Of a stretch of DNA of 64,000 nucleotides, positions 35,101-43,667 are shown one piece after another (positions within the stretch are counted from its first letter, which is position 1; each line of letters starts with the position of its first letter). The notes below the pieces were generated by a model. That model worked only from the letters and a program-made list of their open reading frames with translations, made no database searches and was not told the origin of the DNA. Source of the DNA: Rugalucina vietnamica (lineage: Eukaryota > Mollusca > Bivalvia > Lucinida > Lucinidae); contig OZ024875.1 in NCBI GenBank assembly GCA_964017185.1, positions 50,485,986 to 50,549,985 on the forward strand, given 5' to 3'. A program made the position numbers and the translations under genes.

Positions 35101-36786
35101 TCTTCTTCTCCAGAACCAGAAGGCCTATGATTTTGAAACTTGGCATGAAGCATCAGGCAATGCAGCTCTACAAAGTTTGTATAAATCATGACCCTGGGAT
35201 GACCTTGACCTTTTTTACAGCAAGGTCAACTTAGGTTGCCCATGCATTTGAATGGGGAAAATTGTTAGGGCAAAACTTGCAGTAAATTGGCAAATGGACT
35301 GAATCTTTATGATTTAAAAAAGAAATTGCCTCCAGAGGTTGCTCTGGGGTTATATACATGTATATTACCATTCTAGTCAAACAAATTTATTGGTATATTA
35401 TATCTCAGGTCTCAGGTGAGCGTTTACAGGACCATTGGTCCTCTGGTTTCTTCTAAAATTTATGACAAGCGCGAGGACTTTGATTTTGATATAGTAAATT
35501 TTCCGTTTTTGGATGTTGACGTTCCTCGTCGTGCTTCTTATGGTGTATACATTTCGCAACTTATTAGGTTTGCTAGAGTCTGCAATCATGTTACAGACTT
35601 CAACTGTCGAAATAAATGTTTAACGGACAAACTTCTCCAACAGGGCTATCGGTATCGTAAACTTCGAAAAACATTTTCTAAATAATTTTATCGTAGACAC
35701 TATGAATTGATTTCCAAATATAATGTTGGGTTAAATACGCTTTTAGGTGAGGGCCTTTTGGAACCAAAATTTTATGGTGACTTGGTTTACAAATTTAAGA
35801 AACTGATAGGAAGGAAGGAATTTTCTTTTCAGTTCATAAAAATCATTACACGTCACAGATGTATAGGTTATAACTTGAATGTTATGCGACAGTCTGCATG
35901 CTTAGTTTTAACCCAATCATGCTGCCTTCTTTAATTGCACGCCGGTGGGTCGGGCGTCAGACTCTATGATGGCCCTGACTTTAGTTGGTTGGGACTGGAG
36001 CTTCTTGTCTGTTGCTTGGCCCACCGGGGTCCAACTGGTGTTTTTGTTTTGCTCCGGAGTTAGTAAGTTATTCGGCGCCCATGGATCTCCATCGTAGGAC
36101 AGCTTACTCGATCTGTGAGTCCTGTTTTTTGATTCATCAGGATCTTTATCATGATTTATTTGTTTGTTCTTGATGATTCATTAACTAGTGAGAGATTCAC
36201 CACGAGGACCGAAGAACTAACTAAATGTTATGAACCACTGCAGATTCTGAGGGTGAGGTTATGTAAGACCGGTTTGAGCCCGCCAGTAATTTTGTGTTAG
36301 GCGATACTTTTGTGGTGGTTCTTTTTGTTTTATGTCTTAGTGTTAATTTTTTTTTGTGCTGTTGCCTGTTGGCGCCTTATGTGTGTTTTCATATTTTTAG
36401 TCTATGACACGGTCAGAAAAAAATGTTGGAAAAAGTTTAATTTAAAAAAACAAACAAAATAAAACAACAACAAGAAAAAACAACAATAAAAACAATGCAA
36501 AATTAGCCAGCATGCAGAGACTAGGAGCAGTTTGTTCCAATCAAACGAATGTTTCTTTTATAAAAGACTTGCATGAGGAAGCCACAAAAATGCTGTCAAC
36601 AAAGTGGTTGTTAGAAGTAATTAGTAATTATATTAGCCAATCTTTAACCACTTCTCATCTCATGTTGATGGTTATTACATTGCAGGAAATAACTCACCCT
36701 TTACCTTCAGTGGACAGACTGTGAGAAGTTCATGTGACATGTTGACAACAGACAATCATAGTGCTGGTGGTGGAGATAGTAGCTGA
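24905..36786 (+). CDS. TRIM-type RING/B-box protein with FG-nucleoporin-like repeats (8 exons)
   Basis: The coding exons are 24905-26126, 26575-26715, 27113-27980, 29566-31397, 32008-32219, 32642-32816, 33167-33244 and 36686-36786. All have GT-AG introns and compatible phases, giving 1542 codons and a TGA stop. Residues 30-75 form a C3HC4 RING (C30, C33, C46, H48, C51, C54, C72, C75). About 127-165 and 184-218 are B-box-like Cys/His clusters, and about 230-360 is a predicted coiled coil. Together these indicate a TRIM E3 ubiquitin ligase. Residues 455-700 are 12-residue FG/FN repeats, 744-1354 are Ser/Thr-rich, and 1355-1483 are a compact region of no known family. FG repeats suggest nuclear-pore or condensate association (inference). 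The chain rests on splice-site and phase logic; transcripts could show two genes. Confidence 0.75.
26575..26715 (+). CDS. TRIM-FG exon 2
   Basis: The acceptor is TTATTTCAG at 26574. 47 residues, lysine-rich linker (KLESSKQTLWKSIPKA, then KNRKMEKTGDK). Phase 1 to phase 1. The donor is AAAG|GTATGT. Confidence 0.7.
27113..27980 (+). CDS. TRIM-FG exon 3: 12-residue FG/FN repeats
   Basis: The acceptor TATTTTCAG ends at 27112. About 19 tandem units of 36 bp encode a loose consensus PSFNSPSFGGMP, with about eight true FG dipeptides (SFGG, SFGV, TFGG, LFGG) and many FN/FS variants. There are almost no charged residues, as in cohesive FG nucleoporin repeats. Because 36 is a multiple of three and the unit lacks stops in other frames, long shadow frames occur on both strands. 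The donor is TTAAG|GTAAAG at 27981, phase 2. Confidence 0.72.
29566..31397 (+). CDS. TRIM-FG exon 4: Ser/Thr-rich, 26-residue repeats
   Basis: 610 residues. The acceptor is AAACTAG at 29565, which completes the phase-2 codon of exon 3. 29687-29998 is four units of 78 bp (NGINEPSTVTDNKTF core). There is a basic cluster (KTYRKKVLERSYKKKQE) near 30160 and a short helical segment (TWTPENEQMIDKIFEKVMQL) near 30425. The rest is disordered Ser/Thr/Pro. The donor is GACAG|GTAAAT at 31398, phase 1. The open frame extends 65 nt upstream of the acceptor, so the exact acceptor is the least certain point in the model. Confidence 0.72.
31732..31965. mobile_element. Palindromic MITE family 1, copy 1 (intron 4)
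   Basis: The ends are GGGCCCAGTTGTTCAAA and its complement. The core stem CAAATACACTGTTATTTTTT...AATGTGAGAATC folds back on itself almost perfectly around 31848. Copies lie at 42134, 42866, 47944 and 55820. Confidence 0.88.
32008..32219 (+). CDS. TRIM-FG exon 5: start of unassigned C-terminal domain
   Basis: 71 residues. The acceptor TTCCTGTAG ends at 32007. A basic patch (KKKRR) is followed by WFPGLVKY, VWRTGSLVF and KKWKLEIYF; alternating hydrophobics suggest beta strands. The donor is CAT|GTAAGT, phase 0. Confidence 0.75.
32642..32816 (+). CDS. TRIM-FG exon 6: unassigned C-terminal domain, second half
   Basis: 58 residues with strand-like stretches (IQCLLLTEAGLVLRVY; LCLNF; AVMLNLKPLVHKI). 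The acceptor AGTTTCAG ends at 32641; the donor is GGAG|GTAAGA, phase 1. The length and strand pattern could suit a PH-like or Ran-binding-like fold, but no signature residues were found, so no assignment is made. Confidence 0.75.
33167..33244 (+). CDS. TRIM-FG exon 7
   Basis: 26 residues, Thr/Ser-rich, including NFSFN. The acceptor is TGTTCAG, the donor ACAG|GTAATT. Phase 1 to 1. Confidence 0.6.
33343..33478 (+). mobile_element. YLDD-type RT fragment, part 1 (intron 7)
   Basis: Translates as DNPYFEGMVNQIYPPEVQLN, then DTEAPFLDLHLSVANGF. This is the stretch just after the RT catalytic box in an RT family common in marine invertebrate genomes. It is interrupted at VANGF by a pearl-like insertion and resumes at 35447 with SSKIYDK. 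The class (Penelope-like or other) is uncertain. Confidence 0.65.
33479..35446 (-). mobile_element. Pearl-like element, copy 2 (reverse orientation)
   Basis: It begins with the AGCTCACCTGAGCC/GGCTCACAGGTGAGCT hairpin and GACGG-type repeats and ends with CTCAGGTGAGCGTTTACAGGACCATTGGTCC at 35446. Inside are four tandem units of about 455 bp (landmark TGGCCAATCA near 33611, 34068, 34524 and 34976). It splits the RT fragment without an obvious target duplication. Confidence 0.8.
35447..36260 (+). mobile_element. YLDD-type RT fragment, part 2
   Basis: Reads SSKIYDKREDFDFDIVNFPF, RRASYGVYISQLIRFARVC, LLQQGYRYRKLRKTFSK, one in-frame TAA at about 35683, then FYRRHYELISKYN, FYGDLVYKFKKLIG and GYNLNVMRQSACLV. 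Degenerate after 35934. Together with part 1 it is one element disrupted by the pearl-like insertion. Confidence 0.65.
36262..36410 (+). repeat. Retroelement terminal repeat, copy C
   Basis: Same repeat as 125-305 and 3467-3625, here lying directly downstream of the RT fragment. That identifies it as the element's 3' untranslated end. Confidence 0.7.
36686..36786 (+). CDS. TRIM-FG exon 8 (terminal)
   Basis: The acceptor CATTGCAG ends at 36685. It encodes SPFTFSGQTVRSSC and a Gly/Ser-rich tail ending in TGA at 36784-36786. The FTFSG motif resembles FG-protein spacer sequence. Separated from exon 7 by 3.4 kb of transposon-filled intron, so its membership is the weakest after the phase check. 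Confidence 0.55.
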
Positions 36787-36797
36787 GAAGTTGCTAG

Positions 36798-36867
36798 AAC
36801 ATGTCCATGAAAAGTATATCCCCATAAACCCCTTTTTTTATAGCAAAACTGGGGTGTATCGTGGTAC

Positions 36868-36904
<37 letters not shown>

Positions 36905-37045
36905 TGCTCTAAAATTTAGATTGTGGGTGCTCGTTTGAATCACTTGGCCAAGGTAGTTCTAGCAAGTACCCTGAATCTATGTTTTGAGCAAAAATACGAA
37001 AAATATTAAAAATATTCAAGTGAAATCTCTGTTTATTCCATGGGG
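36798..37045 (+). mobile_element. Hairpin MITE family 2, degenerate copy with poly-T
   Basis: Starts ACATGTCCATGA and ends near TTTATTCCATGGGG. The central TTAGATTGTGGGTGCTCG / AGTACCCTGAATCTATG arms are diverged relative to the copies at 37885, 45138 and 50085. Contains about 33 T at 36869-36901. Confidence 0.6.
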
Positions 37046-37137
37046 ATTTTTTTCATTAGATATGCTAGAATGAGTACTGCTGAAAAAACTGAATGAGATA
37101 TCAGAAACACAGTTCATATGCTATACAGGCATAATTT

Positions 37138-37345
37138 TAGGGAGCATGGTGGCGTAGTGGTAGAGCGTTGGACTCCAAATCAAGAGGTCCTGGGTTCGAT
37201 CCCCATATGCGTCATCGTGTTGTGTCCTTGAGCAAGACACATTAAATCCCTACAGTACTGGTTAAACCCAGGAAGCTTTGGTTCCGTCCCGACATGACTG
37301 GAAAATTGTTGAGTGGGACATTTAGCCTCAACACAAACAAATAAT
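37138..37345 (+). mobile_element. tRNA-derived SINE
   Basis: The A-box is GTGGCGTAGTGGTAGAGCG, the anticodon-like loop CTCCAAA, and the B-box GGGTTCGATCCCC. The body is TTGAGCAAGACACATTAAAT and the tail GTGGGACATTTAGCCTC. The acceptor stem does not pair fully and there is a 3' body, so it is a SINE rather than a functional tRNA gene. Confidence 0.75.
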
Positions 37346-37605
37346 TTTGTACTTTTGGAAAGTCACCGTAGTATACTGGGTAAACATAGAAACAACACCT
37401 TGACCTGACCATGACTGTTATCTGTCATGTTAAGAAACGAGACAAACAAACATGCCAAGCTTCCATGAAACTGTGTATGTAGCATTTTGGACTCTGCCCA
37501 GTAAAGTCAAATGCCATAATATATCTTTTCTAAAACCTTTGAAGGGCTATTTAATAATGTTGAATTTAATTTTGTTATTTGAAAGCTGGTCAGCCAAGAG
37601 TCTTT

Positions 37606-37607
<2 letters not shown>

Positions 37608-37646
<39 letters not shown>

Positions 37647-37664
37647 AGAGAAAGAGAGAGAGAG
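37608..37664 (+). repeat. (GT)n(GA)n microsatellite
   Basis: About 17 GT followed by GA-rich units. It creates spurious Cys-Val and His-Thr frames. Confidence 0.95.
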
Positions 37665-37884
37665 CAAGCAAGCATACATGCATATTAGCTTGTATCTGTG
37701 CATTTGTATGGTATTATATATTATTCCAGTACTTTTGACTATGCATTTGCATGTGATTTTTTTTTGCTCTATTCGTATTTGCCCATGACATGTACATTCA
37801 TAATTTTTTGTTATATTAACCACACACGAGAAATCATTTCAAAGATTACTGTGGAGATATGATGGAGAGGTAAAAGTTAGCAGT

Positions 37885-38102
37885 CATCAGGAAAACATGT
37901 CCGTGAAATAATTACCCCCTTATACCCCACTTTTATATAGTAAAACTAGGGTATGCAGGGGTATACCTATTGTTCTTATTTTTGTTCCAAAACATAGATT
38001 GTGAGTACTAGTTAGAACCGCCTCGCTAAGGCGGTTCTAACGTGTACCCACAATCTATGTTTTGAGCAAAAATTAGAAAAAATATCAGAAGTTTTTCTCC
38101 TG

Positions 38103-38142
<40 letters not shown>

Positions 38143-38188
38143 CAACTTTAAAAATTTCTGTATATTGCACGGGCAAGTTTTCGTAATG
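37885..38188. mobile_element. Hairpin MITE family 2, copy 2
   Basis: The ends are AGGAAAACATGTCCGTG and CACGGGCAAGTTTTCG (inverted). The central stem is AACATAGATTGTG...GAACCGCC/GGCGGTTC...CACAATCTATGTT. A poly-T of about 34 lies at 38109-38142. Confidence 0.85.
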
Positions 38189-38509
38189 AATCAGGAACTG
38201 GTACATCAGAACCAAAGTTCCACCCTAAAAATAAAACTATAAGACAGCTAGGCGCTGGTGCAAAAAGAACATATCGCAAGCTGGATGGCCAGTTGTTTCC
38301 CTAAAGGTGACCACACAATTACTGAACTAAATGTATGAATACAAACAGATTTCACTGAAACATGAAAAAATAGAACCGCAATTACATAACCAATATCAAA
38401 TACTTAGAAACTTAAACCAGTTTTACAGACACCTTAATCAAGAATTACATGTAGTTTCTTCAGTTCATGTCTTTCTTTAATTCCTTATGCAACTGACTGT
38501 TTTGTAAAC

Positions 38510-39261
38510 AGGTTCATGATTTATATATACATTGTAGTACTCAAGTCATCGATGCTTCATGCCAAGTTTCTTTGAAATCGGTAAACCAGTTCCAAAGAAG
38601 ATTTTTGAAGAGTTTTACTATATATGGGCATGGTGGCCATGGGCATGGTGGCCATCTTGGTCACGTGACCTGGATTATTTATATACACATTGGTTCCCCC
38701 TTCCTATAGATGCTTCATATAAAATTTGGCTTTGATTGGCCAAGCAGTTTCAGAGAAGATCTTTGAATGTTGTTGTAATATACATGTAAATTGCCCCGGG
38801 CAGAGGGCAGACCAACCTCTAAGGGTCCATTTCTTCAGAATCACATACCTTCAGTCCATTTGTCCATATTCTGCAAGTTTTTCCTTTCAAATGACATTTT
38901 AATAGTTTCCCCATTCAAATGCATGGGCGACCTATGTTGAACTTGCCATAAAATAGGTCAAGGTCATCCGAAGGTCATAATTTATAAACACATTGTAGTA
39001 CTCCAGTCTCCGATGCTTCATGCCAAGTTTCGTTGAAATCGGTCCAGTGGCTCCGGATTACAAGAATTTTAAAGGGTTTTTACCACATATGGGCATGGTG
39101 GCCATCTCGGTGATGTGACCTGGATTTTTTATAACCTTCCCATAGATACTTCTTATAAAATTTGGCATTGATTCGCCAAGCGGTTTCAGAGAAGATCTTT
39201 GAATATTATTGTAATATACATGTATATTGTCCCTGGGTAGGGGTAGACCAACCCCTGGGGT

Positions 39262-39297
<36 letters not shown>

Positions 39298-39722
39298 CAG
39301 AATCACACATCTTCAGTCCATTTGCCCATTTCCTGCAAGTTTTTCCTTTCAAATGACTTTTGAACAATTTCCCCCATTTAAGTGCATGGGCGACTTATGT
39401 TGAACTTGGCGTAAAATAGATCAAGGTCATCCAAAGGTCATGATTTATAAACACATTGTAGTACTCCAGTCCCCGATGCTTCGTTGAAATCGGCCCAGTG
39501 GTTCCGGAGAAGAATAATTTTGAAGAGGGGCGTGTCGGCCATCTTGGTCATGTGACCTGGATTATTTATTAACACATTGTTTCCCCCTTCCAATAGATGC
39601 TTCCTATAAAATTTGGCTTTGCTTTGCCAAGCGGTTTCAGAGAAGATCTTTGAAAATTGTGGACGACGGATCATGGTCATCCTATAAGCTCACCTTGTGA
39701 GCCTAACGGCTCAGGTGAGCTA
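38510..39722 (+). mobile_element. Pearl-like element, copy 3 (5'-truncated)
   Basis: About 2.5 units of the 455-bp core, including GGTCATGATTTATA, GGCCATCTTGGTCA and TTGCCCCGGG, ending in GGACGACGGATCATGGTCATCC and the GCTCACC...GGTGAGCT terminal hairpin at 39688-39722. A poly-T of about 34 interrupts the last unit at 39265-39298. Confidence 0.82.
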
Positions 39723-39860
39723 AAAATGCATGTCACATGACCAAGATGACCGCCACGCCCATATAATGGTAAAAACCCTTCAAAAATTCTTTTGTCCAGG
39801 GACTGTACTTCCTAACTCATAGGTGAGCGATCGTTGCCCTTTGGGCTACTTGTTTTCCAA
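39723..39860 (-). mobile_element. Pearl-like element terminal fragment
   Basis: Carries CATGTCACATGACCAAGATG and then GGTGAGCGATCGTTGCCCTTTGGGC, the other terminus type of this repeat class, abutting copy 3. Confidence 0.6.
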
Positions 39861-40224
39861 TTAGAGTAGTTACCGTGACGTACGATTTGCGACCGGTCAA
39901 ATGAAAACCAATAAAATATAGACATAATGAAAATCACGAATAAATAAGCGTGAAAAACGTGCTATTTAGCTCATAATTATTATCTGACTGCGTCCAACTT
40001 CCCCAACTTCCATACCAACAAGCAGTCTACATGTACTTAAGAGCATAGTTTATCATTCTGATAAGATTATATGCTCCCGACAATTTCTTTGTATAATTGA
40101 TTCATCACATATGTCACTTGTATTGTAAATGTTGATTGTATGTTTGATTATTATGTATATATGTCTTTAGAGGGCCTCAGGGAAGATTGGTCATACCAAC
40201 TGAGTCACCCTCTTTAAATAAAGT

Positions 40225-40256
40225 CATTACTTACTTACTTACTTACTTACTTACTA
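40225..40256 (+). repeat. (ACTT)n microsatellite
   Basis: Seven ACTT units. It sits at the end of a segment (AGGGCCTCAGGGAAGATTGG...AAATAAAGTCATT) that looks like a LINE or SINE tail. Confidence 0.85.
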
Positions 40257-40311
40257 TCATCATTGCACCTCGAATCCAGTATTGCATCCGAGATTACACT
40301 GGGAACATATT

Positions 40312-40582
40312 AGCCGCCTCGTGGGAAAACCAACCATGTGGTTTCCGAACAGGTCCGACACAAACCGACCTGTGCAGTCACAGAAAAGAGCGAGAAGCTT
40401 GAAATTTCAGATTTGAGTAGAAGAGGAATCGTACTATCCGAGTAGCGAAAACAAAGGCGCTGATCAGCTTCGCGGCATAACCGCGAAGCTGATCTGCGTC
40501 TTTGTTTTCGCCTTTGCAGATCGTTGATCTGCGTCTTTTTTTTCGCCTTTGCAGATCGTTGGTTTTCTCATGAGGCGACTCA
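40312..40582. mobile_element. Hairpin MITE family 3, copy 1
   Basis: The ends are CGCCTCGTGGGAAAACC and GGTTTTCTCATGAGGCG. The central palindrome is GGCGCTGATCAGCTTCGCGG/CCGCGAAGCTGATC at about 40456-40497. An internal duplication of GATCTGCGTCTTTGTTTTCG follows. Confidence 0.85.
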
Positions 40583-40995
40583 TTTTTGCTTGGCGCGACA
40601 GCGTCAAGCAATTGAAACGGAATGAGGATTTCTCCTTAATCTGTGGGGTTTTTCCTTCAACCTATGGGGTTTCCCTTTGACATCCAGGGGCCTGGTTTCA
40701 GTCGCTATATTTTGCTACACTTCTTGCAAAATAAAGCGATTGAAGACGGAAACCAGACTTGCTTTCCGCCGTTTTTATAAGGACTTGTGGGAAGAATGAC
40801 GTATTTGGATCTAACGTTAAACATTTAGGTGGCGTTCTGGGCGGATAATGTTAAAACCCGGAACTTTGTGCTAGGTCCGACCAAGTACGAAAGCTTGAAA
40901 TCCACCGTAGCGAGGAAGTGTTCATGACCGATGTGATCCATCGAGTTACCGAAAAACTCCACAAACCTACGAAAAACCACAACACACGGACAAAT

Positions 40996-41230
40996 GAGCC
41001 TCGACGCGAGAAAACCGGTCTTCGGGGTTTCCGACCAGGTCCGACACAAACCGGCCTGTACACGCTCAGAAAAGAGCTAGAAGCTTGAAATTTCGGATTT
41101 AAGTAGAAGAGGAATTGTACTATCCGAGTAGCGAAAACAAAGGCGCTGATCAGCTTCGCGGTTACCGCGAAGCTGATCTGCTCCTTTGTTTTCGCCTAGG
41201 CAAAAATCCGGTTTTCTCACGATGCGGCTC
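40996..41230. mobile_element. Hairpin MITE family 3, copy 2
   Basis: The ends are GAGCCTCGACGCGAGAAAACC and GGTTTTCTCACGATGCGGCTC. It has the same GCGAAAACAAAGGCGCTGAT central stem as copy 1 at about 41130-41195. Confidence 0.88.
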
Positions 41231-41524
41231 AAATAATGGTATATACAGACTAGCCAAGCGTTCCTTTTAACAAGGAAAATTTATTAAAACCAGTTTCAAA
41301 ACGTACGTCTCAGAGCTGAAAAACAACTAAATAGGACCGCTTGCGCCGTCGTGTTCAAACTCACGCTAGATACACTGCAGTGAATACGCCAGGAACCCGA
41401 ATCCACCCATGTATGACTATAAAAAGTTTAGAAATAAGCTGCGATATTGTTGGGTCTGTAACGTTTTGGAAAACAAGAATGGCAAAAATAGTGACGCTAA
41501 CAAACGTATGACTGCAGTGTAACG

Positions 41525-41592
41525 CCGCTTATTGTCAACTCGCTGCTTAGTGTAAATGTTGACAATAAGCGGTGCAGTTTACACTAAGCGGC
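41525..41592 (+). repeat. Interleaved inverted repeats (A-B-A'-B')
   Basis: A (41525-41539, CCGCTTATTGTCAAC) is exactly complementary to A' (41558-41572). B (41542-41556) pairs with B' (41578-41592) with one mismatch. The interleaved order is that of an H-type pseudoknot, not a nested hairpin. Confidence 0.8.
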
Positions 41593-41959
41593 GCGTTGAC
41601 ATTTGTGTTCAATTCCAGAACAACTGACTACTGACAGTATTGACAGGTTGTTTGATGGTCGAATAGACTTATCACGAGTGAATGTATGAAAAAAGAAACC
41701 ATGCAAATTGAGGCAGTTAAAATGCCGAGATTCTGAAAGAGAAAGACTCAGTGCCAGAATCTTCATCGACAGGAATCGAAATATGCTAGATAAATGCAAA
41801 ATGTGCTGAACTTGATTAAAAAAAAAACTTAATGGAAGAACCTGCAACTGATGACATTTTGGAAAAATCACGCGATCCATATTTAAAGATAGCATGGAAT
41901 CGTCAACGGCCGGTAAGTGTTCGAATTAATTTCAAGGGGTTTCGATTAAAATTGAGTGG

Positions 41960-42046
41960 ACTGTCGCAATGGTATAATCAAGAGTGTAATGAGGACTCTA
42001 GTCCCAGAGGTCTCGGGTTCGATCATAAGCCGGGGCGCCGTTGAGA
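41960..42046 (+). mobile_element. tRNA-like SINE head
   Basis: An A-box-like TCGCAATGGTATAATC and a B-box-like CGGGTTCGATCATA at tRNA spacing, with no matching acceptor stem. Probably a SINE fragment. Confidence 0.5.
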
Positions 42047-42133
42047 TAAATGGTAAAAACAGTGAAAGTAAAGACAAAGTCACCAGATTCTCGTCATTGT
42101 TCACTCTAATCATAGAATTCATATAACAGACTG

Positions 42134-42343
42134 AGGCCAGTTGTTCAAAACTTTGCTAGCTTAACGTCATCGTTAAGACCTCAACTTGTAAAGTAAATGC
42201 CGACTACATAAGCAAATACACTTTTTTTTGTTGTTGTTGTTGTTGTTGTTGATAAAATGTGAAAATGCAAAGGATTTTCACATTTTTTTCAACAAAAAAT
42301 AGTGTATTTGCAATATTGCCATTTTTTTAAACACCTGAGCCCT
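42134..42343. mobile_element. Palindromic MITE family 1, copy 2 (degenerate)
   Basis: GGCCAGTTGTTCAAAAC start, a GTT microsatellite expansion at 42230-42250 within one arm, the core TTTCACATTTTTTTCAAC, and a decayed right end. Confidence 0.75.
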
Positions 42344-42865
42344 GCATGCGTATGAACTGATCATGGACTGGGAATGAAATGAAAAGTAAGACAGAATACA
42401 ATGTATATACATGTTATAAAATTATAAAACATGAACTGACAAAATGTTTCGTACCCTACATAACAATATCTGGTCACTGGTTGAAATATCAGTCCTGATG
42501 ACATCTCCCAGTAGTAAAACTGCACTTGAGTCTCTATACGATAGCAAACGCATGCGATATAGTCTAGACATTCTTTGGAAGAAAATTGAACAAACGGCAC
42601 TTGTTATGTGTAGAATTGCAAGAATGCTTCACCACCATGAGACAATGTATTGGATACTTTGCTTTGCTGCTCGGGCACCTGTACACGCGACTAATGTTCA
42701 TCCGTACTTGCTAAAGGCAAATCGCACATAGGGTGTACCAACACCTTTTAAGTTTTGCAAATTTATACCTTAGTTTTCAAATCTTTATAATCTCAGCTCA
42801 GATCTTAGTCATTCTCAGGCACAGTTCTTGTCCTATTGTCGATCACACAACCCTAGATAACACCA

Positions 42866-43102
42866 GGGCCCAGTTGTTCAAAGCATCGTTAGCTTAACGA
42901 TATCGTTAAGACAAATTTGTTAAGCAAATATCAGCAAATACACTGTTATTTTTTGTTGAAAAAATGTGAGAATCCTTTGCAGTGCAAAGGATTCTCACAT
43001 TTTTTCAACAAAAAATAACAGTGTATTTGTAATATTAATGTTTGAAATTTTAACGAGTCGTTAACTAACGGCGTGACGTCGTTAGTTTTGAACAACTGGC
43101 CC
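42866..43102. mobile_element. Palindromic MITE family 1, copy 3
   Basis: The most symmetrical copy. The stem of about 60 bp centres on CCTTTGCAGTGCAAAGG at about 42975, with GGGCCCAGTTGTTCAAA and TTTGAACAACTGGCCCC ends. Confidence 0.92.
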
Positions 43103-43341
43103 CTGGTCAGTTAATCCGTCAGTCCATCACAACTGATAGTCATGAATAAGGTGAATTTTAGAATACACACACCATTCCACACAATGTCATATTCTAACCA
43201 CAAGTAACAGTAATTTTGTTATTAATGGTCTCGTTGAAGATTGTAAAAGCCAAACAGGTCTAAGTGAAAACATCACTTCACATTGCTGTGCAGAAAATAT
43301 ATATATTATAAAAACACTGACAAAGCCTCTATACTTCATTT

Positions 43342-43458
43342 TTCGTTTAAAAGCACTTCATTTTTCGTTAATTGTTTATGAGCACTTCATTTTTGTTTAT
43401 GAGCACTTCATTTTTGTTTATGAGCACTTCATTTTTGTTTATGAGCGCTTCATTTTTA
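43342..43458 (-). repeat. 21-23-bp minisatellite downstream of SLC26
   Basis: Five to six units of GAGCACTTCATTTTTGTTTAT, just past the SLC26 stop codon, so possibly in its 3' UTR. Confidence 0.9.
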
Positions 43459-43517
43459 GTGAATGGACTGATGATGAAAACATATCACAAAGAGCTTCAA
43501 TAACCCATCCATATGGC

Positions 43518-43667
43518 TCAATATCTTTCAGTTAAAGGCACCATTTCAAAATCCTCATCTTTAATCATCAAACTAACATGCTGTTCCGTCATGTTCAGTG
43601 CTGCATCGAAATAGTCATCCGGGTCCTCTTGTGACGTGTCGTATTCAGAGTCGCTCCCTACCGCTTC
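43518..43667 (-). CDS. SLC26 exon 18 (terminal)
   Basis: 49 residues plus stop. Acidic tail ([17 protein letters not shown]) ending PLTERY; no class I PDZ ligand is visible. The acceptor is TCCTACAG. Confidence 0.9.
   Translation of the reverse strand, partial: EAVGSDSEYDTSQEDPDDYFDAALNMTEQHVSLMIKDEDFEMVPLTERY

Noticed and set aside
37138-37216. Functional tRNA gene (anticodon-like CCA)
   Set aside because: The acceptor stem does not pair well and a SINE body follows directly.
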